From positions 47,988 to 111,987 of the forward strand of contig PKXY01000033.1 of NCBI GenBank assembly GCA_003132505.1: a DNA stretch of 64,000 bases, read 5' to 3'. The stretch comes from Solirubrobacterales bacterium (GTDB taxonomy: Bacteria; Actinomycetota; Thermoleophilia; Solirubrobacterales; Solirubrobacteraceae). Below are positions 61,598-64,000 of this stretch, in pieces; the stretch's first letter is position 1, and the number at the start of each line of letters is the position of its first letter. The translations under genes were made by a program, and so were the position numbers. Under the pieces are notes generated by a model. It was given only the letters and a program-made list of their open reading frames with translations, made no database searches and had not been told where the DNA came from.

Positions 61598-62695
61598 TTA
61601 GCCCTTGACGACACCTGCGTGAGTGCTGGTGCCCTCGAAACGGCTCTTCGTGCTGTTGTACGGTCCCACCGTCGCCTTGGTCAGGAACTTCAGGCCCGTA
61701 TCGACTTCGGCGATGCCGCTCAGTCCATCGGATGCGTGATAGAGGAACAGCTCGAGCGCGGGCAGGAAGCCCTGCAGGTAGGGCTGCTGATCAATCGTGA
61801 AATCGAGGAACCCGTCCGCCAGGAGACCTGGTGTGAGCGACGAGAGGTCGTAGCCGCCACCGGCGACCTTCCCCTTGAGGCCGTACTTCTGAATCGTCTG
61901 GCCTACGCTCGCGGTGCTGCCGCCGTCAACGGCGAACAAGCCCTTGTAGGTCTTGTGTCCGGGCCAGAAGGCCTCGATCGTCGAGAGCTCCTGCGGCTGC
62001 AGCGCACCGGTCGCGGTCACCGTGTACTTCGTCGAGGTGCCCTTGAGCACTGACTCCGCACCATCGATGCGCGGCTGGATGTTCGCAGAGCCCGGCGTCG
62101 CGATGAACAGGGCGACCGTGCCGGACGGTACGAGCTCCCTGATCTTCGCACCCATCGCCTGGCCTGAGACGAACAGATCCTGACCGATATAGGCGAGGCG
62201 TCCATTGGGCTCATCCGCGTTGTAGGAGAGCACCGGAATGCCCTTCCCGAGCGCCGTCGCGACGAGCGGTGTGAACGCGTGCGGATCGATCATCGCGCAG
62301 GCAATACCGTCCGCGCCAGCCGTGATCGCGCTATTGAAAGCGGTCACCATCTGCGGCACATTGCTCGTCTCCGAGCCCGTCCAGGTGTACGTGCAGCCCA
62401 GCAGGTTGCACGCATCGGCGATGCCATAGATCGTCGGCGTGAAGAACGCGTTCGTCGTCACGTGGTTGACGAACACGAAGTGATACTTCTTCTGCGAACC
62501 GAAGATGCTCCCGCTCGATGCGGCGAGCGCCTGTGCGGCCGGGCTCAGCATGTATGCGGCAAGCGCACCTGCCCCGCCGCCGAGCGCTGCACGCCTGGTT
62601 ACGGCGCGAGCCTTCGACTGCGGCGCTTCGTCCTGCTTCGAGTCCCTCCATTCGAGGCGCTCGAGCGCCTCGTTCCCAAACTCATTCTCCGACAT
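61598..62695 (-). CDS. Sugar ABC transporter binding protein, RbsB type, Tat-exported
   Basis: The 365-residue protein has a 30-residue charged lead, then a Tat signal (VTRRAALGGGAGALAAYMLS). The mature protein is a periplasmic-binding domain with YHFVFVNHVTTNAFFTPTIY, ITAGADGIACAMIDPHAF and LAYIGQDLFVSGQAMGAKIR. It is the first gene of the minus-strand importer operon. The ligand is unknown; an aldose or deoxy sugar is likely given the neighbouring genes. Confidence 0.9.
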   Translation of the reverse strand: MSENEFGNEALERLEWRDSKQDEAPQSKARAVTRRAALGGGAGALAAYMLSPAAQALAASSGSIFGSQKKYHFVFVNHVTTNAFFTPTIYGIADACNLLGCTYTWTGSETSNVPQMVTAFNSAITAGADGIACAMIDPHAFTPLVATALGKGIPVLSYNADEPNGRLAYIGQDLFVSGQAMGAKIRELVPSGTVALFIATPGSANIQPRIDGAESVLKGTSTKYTVTATGALQPQELSTIEAFWPGHKTYKGLFAVDGGSTASVGQTIQKYGLKGKVAGGGYDLSSLTPGLLADGFLDFTIDQQPYLQGFLPALELFLYHASDGLSGIAEVDTGLKFLTKATVGPYNSTKSRFEGTSTHAGVVKG

Positions 62696-62720
62696 TCCCT
62701 GCTCCTCTCTCCAAAGGCAC

Positions 62721-62762
62721 GAGCATCGCTGACCGAAATCCTTTCGGGTTATTCAGATGCTC
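62721..62762. promoter_or_regulatory. Nested inverted repeats upstream of the Rbs-type operon
   Basis: GAGCATC (62721-62727) and GATGCTC (62756-62762) enclose CCGAAA-TCC-TTTCGG (62733-62747). The element lies 26-67 bp upstream of the binding-protein start, where an operator or leader hairpin would act. The remaining bases to 63156 hold no gene. Confidence 0.45.
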
Positions 62763-62980
62763 GACCGCTTGCTTTCACGCTCTCAGCGTTGTCGCCGAGC
62801 GCGCCCGCGCACGATCTCGCGTCTGTTGCCGATCTTACCGTCGGGTCTCAATCCCCGTTGCAGCGCCCTCCTCTTAGGTGACAACGGTGCAAACGGTTGC
62901 CAGCATAGCGCGGCCGTACAGGCCACGTATGAAAAGGTTCCTTAACGCGCGGAGCCAAGAAACCGATTGGGGAAATGAGA

Positions 62981-63008
62981 CGCGACCGCGCGAACGCGAC
63001 CGCGCGAA
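62981..63008 (+). repeat. Perfect 14-bp tandem duplication
   Basis: CGCGACCGCGCGAA occurs twice head to tail in the divergent region between the Rbs-type operon and the helicase gene. Function unknown; it may be simple slippage. Confidence 0.6.
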
Positions 63009-63156
63009 CAACACGGGGTGGCCAGCTGCTAGCCTGAAGGAGCGGTTGACCCTTGTCAGCCGCGAGGCAGCTCACTTCGGGTCCCGCATTGGAGCGGTTC
63101 GGGTTTGCAGTCTCCGAACCGTCCGCGGCTCGTATGTGCCGCCAAGGAGTTTACGA

Positions 63157-64000
63157 ATGTCCCAGGAGTCCTTTGCCCAGCTCGGCGTGTCGAGTGCTGT
63201 CGTCGGCGCGCTCTCAGCGCGTGGCTTCCACGAGCCCTTCGCCGTCCAGCGCCTGACGATTGCCGACGTGCTCGCCGGCCGCGACGTGCTCGTGAAATCG
63301 CCGACCGGATCGGGCAAGACGCTCGCCTTTGGAATTCCGATCGCCGACCGGATAGCGGCCGATCAGCGGCGCCCGGCGGCGCTCGTCCTGGCACCGACGC
63401 GCGAGCTCGCTACGCAGATCGTCGAGGAGATCACCGACGTCGCGCATGCCCGCGCGCTGAAGGTAACCGCCGTCTACGGTGGCGTTGGCCTGACAAAGCA
63501 GGCTCGCGATGCCGCCCGCTCGCACATCGTCGTGGCGACGCCCGGGCGGCTCGAGGATCTGCTGGCGCGCCGCGCCTTCAGCCTCGAAGCGATCCGCATC
63601 CTCGTCCTCGACGAAGCCGATCGGATGCTCGACATGGGCTTCCGACCGGCCGTCGATCGGATCGTCGCGCAGTGCCCGAAGAATCGCCAGACGCTGTTCT
63701 TCTCGGCGACGCTGGACGGCGAGACCGGCCGGATCGCCAAGGCCTACACGCGGGACGCGACGCGCCACGAGCACAACGAGCCCGAGTATCACGACAGCGT
63801 TCCGGTCGAGCACCGCTTCGTGGCGGTCGAGCACGACCAGCGCGTCGAGGTGCTCGTCAACGAGCTCGCCGGTGAGCGTGACCTGGCGCTCGTATTCGTG
63901 CGAACCAAGCGCGGCGCGGATCGCCTCGTCAAGCGGCTCGGCACTCTGGGCGTGGAGGCTGTTGCAATGCACGGCGACAAGTCCCAGCGTCAGCGCGAGC
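63157..64000 (+). CDS. DEAD-box RNA helicase, 3' end cut by window
   Basis: ATG 63157 follows an AAGGAG ribosome site. The 281 residues present cover the Q motif (FAQLGVSSAVVGALSARGFH), motif I SPTGSGKT, Ia APTRELATQ, Ib TPGRLEDLL, motif II LDEADRMLDMGF, motif III FSATLD and the start of the second RecA domain (ALVFVRTKRGADRLV; AMHGDKSQRQRE). It unwinds structured RNA, probably in ribosome assembly or cold adaptation. The remainder lies beyond the window. Confidence 0.93.
   Translation, partial: MSQESFAQLGVSSAVVGALSARGFHEPFAVQRLTIADVLAGRDVLVKSPTGSGKTLAFGIPIADRIAADQRRPAALVLAPTRELATQIVEEITDVAHARALKVTAVYGGVGLTKQARDAARSHIVVATPGRLEDLLARRAFSLEAIRILVLDEADRMLDMGFRPAVDRIVAQCPKNRQTLFFSATLDGETGRIAKAYTRDATRHEHNEPEYHDSVPVEHRFVAVEHDQRVEVLVNELAGERDLALVFVRTKRGADRLVKRLGTLGVEAVAMHGDKSQRQRE

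Noticed and set aside
62981..63008. CRISPR-like repeat
   Set aside because: Two adjacent 14-bp units without spacers; no array or cas gene nearby.

Overview
The window looks like chromosome of a high-GC soil actinomycete. Cell-wall-type secreted repeat proteins, many sugar ABC importers, GntR/LacI/SorC regulators and several start codons sitting about 7 bases behind a -10 box (leaderless mRNA) fit Actinomycetota, and the style of the genes suggests class Thermoleophilia (Solirubrobacterales-like). The taxonomic call is inference from protein style only; no rRNA is present.

Layout. 0-4.3 kb: end of a secreted Ig-like repeat protein, then a Fur-family regulator divergent from a small Tat protein, a DUF4331 protein and a His-rich protein. 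4.5-16.1 kb: a long same-strand sugar catabolic region (Gfo/Idh oxidoreductase, isomerase/epimerase, hydrolase; D-lyxose-type isomerase, PfkB kinase, class II aldolase and SorC regulator; then E1alpha/E1beta/E2 of a TPP/lipoate dehydrogenase and an aldolase-dehydrogenase fusion). Two matching inverted repeats, one ahead of the isomerase and one ahead of E1alpha, suggest that one SorC regulator controls both parts. 16.3-27.0 kb: a patchwork of small housekeeping-type and stress genes (VOC proteins, ArsR/SRPBCC, an ECF41-like sigma factor with a carboxymuconolactone decarboxylase, several truncated genes), bounded by a tRNA-Val and a copy of its 3' half, like an old island without an integrase. 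27.0-30.2 kb: tRNA-Val, tRNA-Glu and tRNA-Lys with small genes between.

30.2-40.1 kb: a complete hemicellulose-oligosaccharide system on the minus strand (GH127, ABC ATPase, GH31, two permeases, binding protein) facing a LacI regulator, with three GAAGCGCTTC operators in the shared promoter region. 40.6-46.8 kb: two more MalF/MalG-like permease pairs without binding protein or ATPase, a YtrA-type GntR regulator and an esterase-like protein with an altered nucleophile elbow. 46.9-59.6 kb: a full ABC importer with an enolase-superfamily enzyme, an FCD-type GntR regulator, an L-rhamnose-mutarotase-like protein, an aldo/keto reductase, a lactonase and an SDR. Together they outline the non-phosphorylating L-fucose/L-rhamnose route (sugar, lactone, aldonate, 2-keto-3-deoxy acid, 2,4-diketo acid, then pyruvate plus L-lactate). 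The distal steps are broken: fuconate-dehydratase remnant, truncated alcohol dehydrogenase, FAH hydrolase with a stop and a frameshift, and frameshifted lutA and lutB. 59.6-62.7 kb: an Rbs-type ABC importer. 63.2-64 kb: the start of a DEAD-box RNA helicase cut by the window edge.

No CRISPR array, rRNA, integrase, transposase or phage structural gene was seen.
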